DNA from: JALOAP01 sp964632355
Lineage (GTDB): Bacteria; Chloroflexota; Dehalococcoidia; Tepidiformales; Tepidiformaceae
DNA: 7,896 nucleotides
Reading direction: 5' to 3'
NCBI GenBank assembly: GCA_964632355.1
Contig: CAZWBW010000115.1
Coordinates: 1-7,896 of the forward strand
The stretch's first letter is position 1. Each line of letters starts with the position of its first letter. Position numbers and translations under genes: made by a program. The notes under the pieces are model-generated. The model was not told the origin of the DNA and searched no databases. It was given only the letters and a program-made list of their open reading frames with translations. Positions 1-6,583 of the stretch are shown piece after piece.

Positions 1-196
1 GCTGCATCTCGGCGAGGAGGCGCGTGACGCCAGGAAAGCCCGGGATGTTTCGCCCGCCGACAACCTTCGCCACCCGCGCCGGATCCGAGTCGGCCACGCC
101 AACGAGTTCGATGCCCTCAGTGTCCGATAGGACGCGGGCGTGGTTGGCGCCCATCGAACCGAGGCCAATGACAGCAGCACGAAGGTCTGGCGGCAT
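1..196 (-). CDS. Gfo/Idh/MocA-family NAD(P)-dependent oxidoreductase, N-terminal part (WlbA/WbpB-like candidate)
   Basis: Only the first 65 codons lie in the window; the gene runs off the left edge. From ATG at 194-196 the protein opens with a beta strand and the dinucleotide-binding loop GLGSMGANHAR (residues 11-21). It continues with a second strand ending in ADSDP, whose acidic residues normally bind the adenosine ribose of NAD. This layout is typical of Gfo/Idh/MocA dehydrogenases, which oxidise or reduce a sugar hydroxyl. As the last visible gene of a nucleotide-sugar operon with a WbpE-like aminotransferase and a WbpD-like acetyltransferase, the most economical role is the UDP-sugar 3-dehydrogenase that makes the 3-keto substrate for the aminotransferase. 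That assignment is inference, because the substrate-binding C-terminal domain is outside the window. I see no clear Shine-Dalgarno before this ATG, but the next Met (residue 15) lies inside the nucleotide-binding loop, so the start is secure. Confidence 0.8.
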   Translation of the reverse strand, partial: MPPDLRAAVIGLGSMGANHARVLSDTEGIELVGVADSDPARVAKVVGGRNIPGFPGVTRLLAEMQ

Positions 197-262
197 TGGT
201 TGGAGGTTACGGCGGAAGGCAGGAAGGGAAAAGCCGTGGGGACAGACGGGGTTAGGCAGTGC

Positions 263-910
263 TCAGCGCCGGCCGCCGCGCAGGCTGGTGATGATTTCGT
301 GGCAGAGGGCTTCGATGCCGCGGCGGCGAACGGTGATGGATCGGAGGTTCGATGGGCGTTGCCCGGTGTACGCCTCCGAGACGCGGTGGGGCAGCGGCGT
401 GGAGCCCCAGATGACCATGAACTGGGCCCAGGCGAGGTCAGCGGCTGCGTCGCGCTTCGTCGGATTGCGTTCGGCGCCGTCGATGCAGCGTAGTTCGAGC
501 CCGGAATCTTCGAGCAGGGACTGGAGTTCGCGATGCGTCACGCCGGTTCCGCCGACGATGAGCAGGCGGGTCACGCCGGACTGCAGGCAAGCTTTGATCA
601 GCGCTTCGGCGGCGCGCCGGTTGTTCGAGCCAGCGCAGGTTTCGCAATACGGCTGGGTTGTGCGAACGACGGCTCGAGTATCGGGTCGGCGCAGATTCGC
701 GGCGCAGGAGTCGCACAGTGGCCGCAGGTGCGCTTCCAGCGCAGCCCGGGCGCGGCTCAACTTCTCGGGGGCCATACCGCGCTTCCGCGGGTTCGTCAGC
801 CCCTCACGTTCGAGCACAGCGCGAGCAGTGGTGCGAGCCTCGTCGGATTCGTAGCCGAGGCTCGCGAGCCACGCAGCGATATCAACGGGAGCCGTCGCAA
901 TTTTCGGCAT
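263..910 (-). CDS. Uncharacterised zinc-ribbon protein with C-terminal Rossmann-like (possibly DUF2325-like) domain
   Basis: This 215-residue soluble protein is not one I recognise. Residues 8-62 are helical, and a Leu/Ala/Arg-rich stretch suggests a small helical or winged-helix module. CDSC (66-69) and CETC (89-92) form a two-knuckle CxxC-x19-CxxC zinc ribbon. Residues 115-175 look like a single alpha/beta domain: a hydrophobic strand ending in GGTG (120-123), then THRE, a second strand ending CIDGAE, and a third hydrophobic strand (FMVIWG) before a histidine (175). That pattern of glycine turn, strand and 'VIWG...H' recalls DUF2325 domains, but the match is by eye only. There is no signal peptide or membrane segment. 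It lies between the aminotransferase (56 bp upstream) and the oxidoreductase (66 bp downstream) and is probably co-transcribed. The looser spacing and lack of a known sugar role mean it may be a regulator or an accessory. The Shine-Dalgarno-like GGGAG abuts the ATG, so initiation may be weak. Confidence 0.72.
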   Translation of the reverse strand: MPKIATAPVDIAAWLASLGYESDEARTTARAVLEREGLTNPRKRGMAPEKLSRARAALEAHLRPLCDSCAANLRRPDTRAVVRTTQPYCETCAGSNNRRAAEALIKACLQSGVTRLLIVGGTGVTHRELQSLLEDSGLELRCIDGAERNPTKRDAAADLAWAQFMVIWGSTPLPHRVSEAYTGQRPSNLRSITVRRRGIEALCHEIITSLRGGRR

Positions 911-966
911 CTCCCGTGCAGTGTCGATGTCCTTGCGGACACCTGCTGTCCGGTTTCGCCGTCGAG

Positions 967-2064
967 TCAGCTTCTCGCCACCCTGTTCACGGTCTCGGCG
1001 ATGTAATCGATGTCCTCGGGCGTGAGCGAGGGGTGCACGGGAAGGCTGAGCACCGATGCGGCAGCGGCTTCGGCCATCGGGACATCGGCTTCGCCGAACC
1101 CGAGCTCCTGCATTACCTGCTGGCGGTGAATCGGTACCGGGTAGTGGACAGCGCTGCCGACGCCCGCCTCCTGGAGGCGCGCCTGGACGCCATCGCGGTC
1201 GTTCGCGACACGGATGGTGTACTGGTGGAACACATGCCGGTCGCCTTCACGAACACGAGGCGTTTCGGCGGCGGTGATCTTCGAGGAGAGCGCCGCAGCG
1301 TTGGCGATGCGAGCCTCGTTCCAGGCTTCGAGGTGGGAGAGCTGGACGAGGCCAATGGCGGCCGCGAGATCGGTCATGCGCCAGTTCAGACCGAAGTATT
1401 CGTGGTAGTACCGGCGCTCCTGGCCGTGGTTGCGAATAATCCGGGCCATGCGGGCGACGTCGTCGTCGTTGGTGGTGATGATGCCGCCTTCGCCAGTGGT
1501 CATATTCTTCGTGGGGTAGAAGCTGAAGCACCCGACGCCGAAGGACCCGACGCGCCTCCCTTTGTGCTCGGCGCCATGGGCCTGGGCGGCGTCTTCGATA
1601 AGCGCGAGGTCGTTGTCCTTGCAGAGCTCCTGGATCTCCTCGATACGTGCGGGATGACCGTAGAGGTGGACCGGCATGATGGCCCGGGTGCGGTCGGTGA
1701 TGAGGTCTTCCACGCGGTTGGGGTCGAGGTTCAGGTCGAAGGGGTCGACGTCGGCGAACACGGGCTTCGCGCCACAGGCGATGATGCTCGTCGCGGTGGC
1801 GATGAAGCTGAACGGCGTGGTGATGACTTCGTCGCCGGGGCGAACGCCGGCCGCCTGGAGGGCAACGATTAGGGCCGCCGTGCCGCTGTTCACCGCGACG
1901 GCGTGCCGGGTGCCGATGTACTCGGCGAACGCGCGCTCGAACTCCTCGGTCCGGGAGCCCTGGGCGAGCTGACCGCTATCGAGGACTTCGAGGACGGCGC
2001 GCTTCTCCTCTTCGGCGACGAGCGGCCTGGCAACGGGGATGAAGGGGCGATTGCCCGCAGTCAT
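967..2064 (-). CDS. DegT/DnrJ/EryC1-family PLP-dependent sugar aminotransferase (WbpE/WlbC-like)
   Basis: This 365-residue aminotransferase transfers an amino group, usually from glutamate, to a keto group of a nucleotide sugar. It has the fold-type I family hallmarks in order: the SGTAAL phosphate-binding loop (60-65), DEVITTPFSFIATA (78-91), the EDAAQAHGA segment (157-165) whose Asp158 pairs with the PLP pyridine nitrogen, and Lys186 in SFYPTKNM as the Schiff-base lysine. The substrate-side motifs RNHGQERRYYH (211-221) and AVHYPVPIHRQ (305-315) follow. The order RNHGQ...HYPxP is typical of WbpE/WlbC enzymes that aminate UDP-3-keto-GlcNAcA. PglE- or PseC-type 4-aminotransferases are the alternative. 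The frame is open back to 2244, but ATG at 2062-2064 is preceded by AAAGGA six bases upstream and gives the normal family length. The upstream 60 codons overlap the acetyltransferase gene and have no homology-like features. The start lies 19 bp after the acetyltransferase stop, consistent with one operon. Confidence 0.93.
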   Translation of the reverse strand: MTAGNRPFIPVARPLVAEEEKRAVLEVLDSGQLAQGSRTEEFERAFAEYIGTRHAVAVNSGTAALIVALQAAGVRPGDEVITTPFSFIATATSIIACGAKPVFADVDPFDLNLDPNRVEDLITDRTRAIMPVHLYGHPARIEEIQELCKDNDLALIEDAAQAHGAEHKGRRVGSFGVGCFSFYPTKNMTTGEGGIITTNDDDVARMARIIRNHGQERRYYHEYFGLNWRMTDLAAAIGLVQLSHLEAWNEARIANAAALSSKITAAETPRVREGDRHVFHQYTIRVANDRDGVQARLQEAGVGSAVHYPVPIHRQQVMQELGFGEADVPMAEAAAASVLSLPVHPSLTPEDIDYIAETVNRVARS

Positions 2065-2070
2065 GGCAGA

Positions 2071-2076
2071 TCCTTT
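2071..2076 (-). promoter_or_regulatory. Shine-Dalgarno site fixing the aminotransferase start
   Basis: On the minus strand AAAGGA lies six bases before ATG 2062-2064. It decides in favour of the shorter aminotransferase over the longer reading that begins at 2244 inside the neighbouring gene. Confidence 0.7.
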
Positions 2077-2083
2077 CCGGGAT

Positions 2084-2677
2084 TCAGTTGTCCGATTCGA
2101 CGGGGGCGAGTGCGCCATCGACCTGATGGTACTTGCGGCCACACCCGGGGCACACCAACGATTCGTCGAGGCGGCGAGCGCAGACACAGGCCCAACCCAC
2201 CTGCCGGGCGGGATTACCCGCGACCAGCGCGTGGTCCGGGACATCCCGGGTTACGACCGAACCGGCAGCGACGAGCGCCCAGCGGCCAATTGTGAGGCCG
2301 GGGAGCACAACTGAACGCGCACCAACGGCGGCACCGTAGCGAACGTGTGCGCCTTCGCAATCCCAGTCGCTGGCGCTCTTGAGGGTGCCGTCGGGGTTGA
2401 TGGCGCGTGGGTACCGGTCGTTGGTGAACACGACCTCGGGTCCGACGAACACGCCGTCATCGAGCGTGGTGCCTTCGTAGACGCAGGAGTAGTTCTGGAC
2501 CTTGCAGTTCGCGCCGACGCTGACGCCGCTACCGACGTAGACGCCCTTGCCGATGATGCTGCCGGCGCCGATCGTGGCACCTTCGCGGACCTGGGCGTGG
2601 TGCCAGATGCTGGCGCCCTCGCCGATGGTCGCGTCGGGGCTGACTTCGGCGCTCGGGTGCACTCGGTAATTGCTCAT
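2084..2677 (-). CDS. Left-handed beta-helix nucleotide-sugar N-acetyltransferase (WbpD/WlbB-like)
   Basis: This 197-residue enzyme probably acetylates the amino group installed by the adjacent aminotransferase, using acetyl-CoA. Most of the chain is hexapeptide repeats ([LIV]-G-x4) from about residue 8 to 80 (DATIGEGASI, GATIGAGSIIGKGVYVG, GVSVG) and from 112 to 160. A loop carrying EVVFTNDRYPRA (81-92) interrupts them; it is characteristic of the WbpD/WlbB group. The acetyl-CoA end reads VVTRDVPDHALVAGNPARQVGW (141-162), also typical. A short C-terminal zinc-ribbon-like tail has Cys164, Cys166, Cys176 and Cys179 (CVC...CPGC), common in this branch and absent from PglD-type enzymes, whose N-terminal domain is also missing here. 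That favours the 3-amino-sugar assignment. Its ATG overlaps the dehydratase stop as ATGA (2674-2677), which implies translational coupling. Confidence 0.92.
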   Translation of the reverse strand: MSNYRVHPSAEVSPDATIGEGASIWHHAQVREGATIGAGSIIGKGVYVGSGVSVGANCKVQNYSCVYEGTTLDDGVFVGPEVVFTNDRYPRAINPDGTLKSASDWDCEGAHVRYGAAVGARSVVLPGLTIGRWALVAAGSVVTRDVPDHALVAGNPARQVGWACVCARRLDESLVCPGCGRKYHQVDGALAPVESDN

Positions 2678-4599
2678 GAGGTGGCCGGCTCCTGGCTGGC
2701 ATCGGCCGCTACATCGGCTTCTGCCTCGCGCGAGTAGCGGCGGGCGACGAGATGGATGCGGCGGCGAAGCTCGTCCTTATCGTCCCAGAGCACCGCCTCG
2801 ATTTCGCCAATGAGGCGCGTGATCTCGGGTTCGGTGACGTCGACGGAGGCGGTAAGCCGCATGACCTTTTCGTGTTCGGTTCGTTCCATGCGTTCGAAGT
2901 CGGCGACGAGCTCTTCGCGGAGCTTTTCGCCGGGGCGAGGGCCGGTGAACACGACTTCGATGTCGGTCCCGGGGCGGAGGCCGCGCAGGCGAATCATGCG
3001 CTCGGCGAGTTCGAGGATATTGATCTCCTCGCCCATGTCGAGCATGTAGATGTTGCCGTGGCCTCCGAAGGCGCCGGCCTGGATCACGAGGCTTACGGCC
3101 TCGGGGATGCTGATGAAGTAGCGCATCATGTCGGGGTGCATGACCGTCACAGGGCCACCGCGCTCGATCTGGCGCATAAAGGTGGGGACGACGGAGCCGC
3201 GGCTGCCCATGACGTTGCCGAAGCGAACCGCGGCGAATTGCGTTGAGTCGCTTTCGCGGGCGAGCGCGAGCACGAGCAGCTCTGCGATGCGCTTGGTGGC
3301 GCCCATGATGGAGCTCGGGCGAACGGCCTTGTCGGTGGAGATGAGGACGAAACGTTCGGTACCGTAGGTTCGCGCCGCGCGCGCCACGTAGTAGGTGCCG
3401 AGGACGTTGGTACGGAAGGCTTCGTCCGGGTGGACCTCCATGAGGGGCACGTGCTTCAGCGCTGCGGCGTGGTAGATGAGGTGGGGCCGGACTTCCCCGA
3501 CGATGCGGTCCACCTTCTTCTCGTCGGCGACGTTGGCGACCCAGAGCTTGATGATGGTCTCCGGTGAGATGTTGGCGAGCTCGAGCGAGAGGTCGTGAAG
3601 CCCGCTCTCGTTGTTATCGAGCATGTGGAGCTCGCGCGGGTGGAAGGTCAGCACCTGCCGGCAGAGCTCCGAGCCGATGGAGCCCGCGGCGCCTGTGACC
3701 AGCACGATGCGGTCCTTCACCGACTGGGAGCAGCGCGCGTAGTCCACCTCGACGGGGTCGCGGCCGAGGAGGTCGTCGAGCGTAATGTCGCGGAGGGTGT
3801 CCTGGCCCTTCCCCATGACCCAGTGGTCCACGCCGGGGACGATGCGCACCGGGACGTTCAGTGACTGGCAGACACCCAGCACGGAGCGAACGAACGCGCC
3901 AGGCGGGTTCTGAATCGCGATCGCGACCATTTCGACGTCGTGGCGCTGGACGATTTCGCCGAGCTGGGTCACGGGGCCAAGGACGCGAAGCCCATGCACG
4001 CGGGTGTGGTGCTTCTTTGGGTCGTCGTCGACGAAGCCGATGGGTTGGAGGTTGAGTTCCGGGGAGTTCTGGACTTCGCGCGCGAGGAGCTGACCGTTGC
4101 GCCCCGCACCCACGATCAGGAGACGGCGAGACGCGACTGACGCCCACGGAAGCCGCAGGAGCAGCCGCGCACGCATCTTAACCATCGCCATGCCGGGATA
4201 GATGAGGACGCCGGCGATGAGGATGACGGACAGGGGGAGATGGCGTTCCTGGAGAAGGGCGTTCCCGGCGAACAGGCCGATGGTGACGGTAACGACGGGC
4301 CGAAACAGCGCGAGGATGTCGCCGACGCTGGCGTAGGTCCACATCGTCCGGTAGACGCCAAAGAGCAGGTTGGCGACAACGAACGCGAGGACGATGAACG
4401 GCAGGACCTTGGCGGCGAACTCGATGTTGTCGCGCGGGACATCAGCGTCGAACCGGAGAAGAAGGGCGGCCACGTAAGCGGCGACGACGACGGATGCGTC
4501 GAGCAGCATCGCGATGGCCGTGCCGAGCGGATCGCCTGGGAGAAGACGAGCGAGGAAACGATCGGGGCGCGGGGAATAACGCGGCTCGCTTTGGCTCAT
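2674..4599 (-). CDS. Membrane-bound UDP-HexNAc 4,6-dehydratase, long WbpM/PglF/CapD type
   Basis: This 641-residue protein belongs to the polysaccharide-biosynthesis/CapD family of extended SDR enzymes. The N-terminus has about four hydrophobic segments (roughly 28-50, 66-84, 100-117, 122-142) that anchor it in the inner membrane. A first Rossmann domain follows with GAGRNG at 164-169 (the CoA-binding-like domain of long members). The catalytic SDR domain starts with VTGAAGSIGSE (301-311). Catalytic elements are Ser421 in STDKAVRPSS and MGATK (432-436), giving a Ser-Met-Lys arrangement rather than Ser-Tyr-Lys. Met in place of Tyr is known for the long UDP-GlcNAc C6-dehydratases WbpM and PglF, so a 4-keto-6-deoxy product is more likely than simple epimerisation. 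GNVMGSRGSVVP (461-472) and GPRPGEKLREEL (553-564) complete the family signature. The ATG overlaps the stop of the upstream sugar transferase gene by four bases, and the gene's own stop overlaps the acetyltransferase start. Confidence 0.95.
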   Translation of the reverse strand: MSQSEPRYSPRPDRFLARLLPGDPLGTAIAMLLDASVVVAAYVAALLLRFDADVPRDNIEFAAKVLPFIVLAFVVANLLFGVYRTMWTYASVGDILALFRPVVTVTIGLFAGNALLQERHLPLSVILIAGVLIYPGMAMVKMRARLLLRLPWASVASRRLLIVGAGRNGQLLAREVQNSPELNLQPIGFVDDDPKKHHTRVHGLRVLGPVTQLGEIVQRHDVEMVAIAIQNPPGAFVRSVLGVCQSLNVPVRIVPGVDHWVMGKGQDTLRDITLDDLLGRDPVEVDYARCSQSVKDRIVLVTGAAGSIGSELCRQVLTFHPRELHMLDNNESGLHDLSLELANISPETIIKLWVANVADEKKVDRIVGEVRPHLIYHAAALKHVPLMEVHPDEAFRTNVLGTYYVARAARTYGTERFVLISTDKAVRPSSIMGATKRIAELLVLALARESDSTQFAAVRFGNVMGSRGSVVPTFMRQIERGGPVTVMHPDMMRYFISIPEAVSLVIQAGAFGGHGNIYMLDMGEEINILELAERMIRLRGLRPGTDIEVVFTGPRPGEKLREELVADFERMERTEHEKVMRLTASVDVTEPEITRLIGEIEAVLWDDKDELRRRIHLVARRYSREAEADVAADASQEPATS

Positions 4600-5189
4600 C
4601 GCGCGCCGCTCCCTGTAACGACAACGAGCGCCGTCTTCAGCAGGATCTTGATATCGGTCAGGACCGAATGGTGATCCACGTACGCGAGATCGTATTGAAG
4701 GATTTCGTCGTAGGGCAAATCCGATCGGCCACTAACCTGTGCAGGACCAGCAATCCCGGGGAGAACGCTATGGCGGCGATGGTAGGCCTCGGGGTACTGG
4801 GCGACGATCTCGGGAATCTCGGGTCGGGGCCCGACAAGGCTCATCTCGCCCTTGAGGACGTTGATGAGGTTGGGGATTTCGTCGATCGAGAACTTGCGGG
4901 CGAAGGCGCCACAGCGGGTGATGCGCGGGTTCCGCTCGCCGGGTGGGTCGAACACGAAGGTGGACCAATCGCGGATCTCGTAGGACTTCTCTTCGCCGGG
5001 TTCGGCGTGGCGCATCGTGCGCAGCTTGTACATGCGGAAGGGTTTTCCGTGCAGGCCGATCCGCTCCTGGACGAAGATGGGGTTCCCGCGCAGTTCGATG
5101 GCAAGGACCAGGGCCATGATGCCGGCGATGAGCGCGGCGAGGGGAGCGATTAGTAACGTGATGATGACATCGAAGGCACGCTTCGCCAC
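4596..5189 (-). CDS. Monotopic phosphoglycosyl transferase (bacterial sugar transferase, PglC/WcaJ family, minimal form)
   Basis: This 197-residue enzyme transfers a phospho-sugar from a UDP-sugar to undecaprenyl phosphate, the membrane step that starts O-antigen, capsule or glycoprotein-glycan assembly. The N-terminal KRAFD followed by a hydrophobic helix (about 9-32) is the re-entrant membrane anchor. Next come GNPIFVQERIG (35-45) and the KLRTM motif (55-59). The catalytic Asp-Glu pair is 103-104 in FSIDEIPNLINVLKGEMSLVGPRPE. LPGIAGPAQVSGR (143-155) and YVDHHSVLTDIKILLKT (170-186) follow, as in PF02397. The length matches the minimal PglC form rather than the WbaP/WcaJ form with extra N-terminal membrane helices. 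The start is GTG at 5187-5189, because it places KR-x-FD at the usual N-terminal position; an in-frame stop at 5244-5246 limits upstream extension. No strong Shine-Dalgarno is visible. It is the first gene of the operon. Confidence 0.93.
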   Translation of the reverse strand: MAKRAFDVIITLLIAPLAALIAGIMALVLAIELRGNPIFVQERIGLHGKPFRMYKLRTMRHAEPGEEKSYEIRDWSTFVFDPPGERNPRITRCGAFARKFSIDEIPNLINVLKGEMSLVGPRPEIPEIVAQYPEAYHRRHSVLPGIAGPAQVSGRSDLPYDEILQYDLAYVDHHSVLTDIKILLKTALVVVTGSGAR

Positions 5190-5340
5190 CCGGCGAGGGT
5201 ACGACTGGCGTGGGTTAGGCGCGATGTCACGGGAAGGGATGCGTTAGCAGTGGATTCTCGCTGGCGGGACAGTGACTGAAGAAAAAGAAGCGGGCGGCCC
5301 TTGAAAGACCGCCCGCTGATGGTTCCAGGGGTAGCGAAGA
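5190..5340. other. Intergenic spacer between the thiolase and sugar operons
   Basis: This 151-bp gap contains the terminator at 5278-5317 and roughly 90 bp of leader before the sugar transferase GTG. The sugar operon should have its promoter here, but I could not identify a convincing -35/-10 pair on the minus strand. Confidence 0.5.
5278..5317 (-). terminator. Rho-independent terminator after the thiolase gene
   Basis: Positions 5289-5297 and 5309-5317 form a nine-base-pair GC-rich stem (core GCGGGCGG/CCGCCCGC) with an 11-base loop. On the minus strand it is followed by the T-rich tract TTCTTTTTCTT. It begins 23 bases after the thiolase stop. It should separate the DUF35/thiolase transcript from the sugar operon that starts at 5189 on the same strand. 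Confidence 0.88.
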
Positions 5341-6553
5341 CTACTTCTGGAGGATGTGGATGGTGCAGGCCGAGCAGAGGCCGATGACGTGGGCGAGACC
5401 GACCTTGGAGTTCTCGACCTGGCGATCGCCGGCCTGGCCGCGGAGGTGGAAGACGATCTCGGCGATGTTGGCGACGCCAGTCGCGCCGAGCGGGTGACCC
5501 TTCGAGAGCAGACCGCCGGAGGCGTTGACGACCGCCTTCGACTTCGGCTGGTAGGTCTTGTCGACGAAGGGAGCGACGTCCTCCTCGTACTTGGTCGGGA
5601 TCTTGTTCCCGAGCCACGGAGCACCGCTGGCCACGTGCGCGGCCGCCTCGCCGTCGCCGCAGAGGCCGAGGTTCTCGTAGTGGAGGAGCTCAGCAGTGGC
5701 GAAGCAGTCGTGGAGCTCGACCTGGTCGAGGTCCTCGGGGCCGACGCCGGCGGTCTCATAGGCGATCTTCGCGGCGTTGCGGGTCAGGGTGTTGATGTCG
5801 GGCAGCGTGAGGTCACGCGGGGTGTACGGGTCGCTCGTGAGGACCGATGCCGCCACCTTGATGGGCTGGGTGGTGAACTGGCGGGCCTTGTCCATCGAGG
5901 TGAGGATCGCAGCCGCGGCGCCGTCGCCCGTCGGGCAACACATGAGGAGCGTGTTGGGGTAGGCGATCATGCGGCTGTTGAGCACTTCGTCGAGCGGAGA
6001 TTCCTTCTGGTACTGCGCCAGCGGGTTCATGGTGCTGTGCCAGTGGTTCTTCACGCTCGCGAGCGCGAAGTGCTCCTGCTTGGTGCCGTATTCGCGGCTG
6101 TGCTCCATGCCGGCCATACCGAAGACGGCGGGCATCATGTACGAGCCGACGCGGCCTTCAAGGCTGGTAGCTGGGTCCCCACGGGAGCCGAGGAGGCCCT
6201 GCTTACCCATCTGCTCGGAGCCGNNNNNNNNNNGAGCCGATAGCCATAACGACGTCGTAGGCACCGGAGGCGATGGCGAAGTAGGCTTCGCGGAAGGCAG
6301 TGGAGCCGGTAGCGCAGGCGTTCGCGACGTTGACGACCGGGATGCCGGTCTGGCCCATCTGCTGGAGGATGCGCTGGCCGGAGCCGGAGGTTTGGTAGAG
6401 GTTCCCGCTGTAGAGGGCTTCAATCTGCTTCATCTCGACGCCCGCGTCCTTGAGGGCCTCGAGACCAGCCTGGGCAGCGAGCTGGCTTACGTCACGGTCG
6501 GGGTAGCGACCGAACTTGATCATGGAAACGCCGACAATGGCGACTTCACGCAT
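5341..6553 (-). CDS. SCP-x-type thiolase (acetyl-CoA acetyltransferase / lipid-transfer-protein family), interrupted by an assembly gap
   Basis: This thiolase-fold enzyme acts on acyl-CoA, either cleaving 3-ketoacyl-CoA or condensing acyl-CoAs. As written it falls in two frames either side of ten Ns (6224-6233), but merging the repeated flank gagccg restores a 398-residue chain, normal for the family. In that numbering the nucleophilic Cys80 sits in NACATGSTAF, the SCP2-thiolase fingerprint HDCF is at 276-279, and His348 is in GGLLSKGHPLGATG. The classical C-terminal CxG motif is replaced by GLCSACTIHIL. In SCP2-type thiolases the HDCF cysteine can serve as the second catalytic cysteine. ATG 6551-6553 follows AAGGAG with nine bases spacing. 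The gene lies 30 bp after a DUF35 gene, its expected partner. A thiolase of ketoacyl-CoA breakdown, an acetoacetyl-CoA synthase, or an Ltp2-like aldolase are all possible; the intact Cys80 favours a true thiolase. Confidence 0.92.
6218..6239. other. Scaffold gap of ten Ns with duplicated 6-bp flanks
   Basis: The base runs are gagccg (6218-6223), ten Ns (6224-6233), then gagccg again (6234-6239). The identical flanks suggest that two contig ends overlap and that no sequence is actually missing. Removing the Ns and one copy (16 bases) joins the two thiolase reading frames as ...VVMAIGSEQMGK.... Confidence 0.85.
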
Positions 6554-6562
6554 GGGCTTTAA

Positions 6563-6568
6563 CTCCTT
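6563..6568 (-). promoter_or_regulatory. Strong Shine-Dalgarno for the thiolase
   Basis: AAGGAG on the minus strand lies nine bases upstream of ATG 6551-6553, in the 30-bp space after the DUF35 stop. It supports both the start choice and independent re-initiation on a shared transcript. Confidence 0.8.
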
Positions 6569-6583
6569 TTCCTGCTTCCCTGC

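Noticed and set aside
197..262. Possible terminator between the zinc-ribbon gene and the oxidoreductase
   Set aside because: Only a four-base-pair stem is possible (CCGT/ACGG), too weak beside the two clear terminators elsewhere in the window.
24..854. 276-codon plus-strand open frame opposite the zinc-ribbon protein
   Set aside because: Arg/Ser-rich with no recognisable motif, and it overlaps both minus-strand genes that have CxxC or Rossmann signatures.
658..1872. 404-codon open frame on the plus strand opposite the aminotransferase
   Set aside because: It is antisense to a clear DegT-family gene and its composition (Val/Gly/Asp-rich, no motif) is typical of a shadow of a GC-rich gene.
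2065..2244. Upstream extension of the aminotransferase to 2244
   Set aside because: The extra 60 codons lie inside the acetyltransferase gene and lack family features; ATG at 2064 has a good Shine-Dalgarno and gives the normal length.
5341..6553. Thiolase as a frameshifted pseudogene
   Set aside because: The frame change coincides with the N run and disappears when the duplicated flank is merged; all catalytic motifs are intact.
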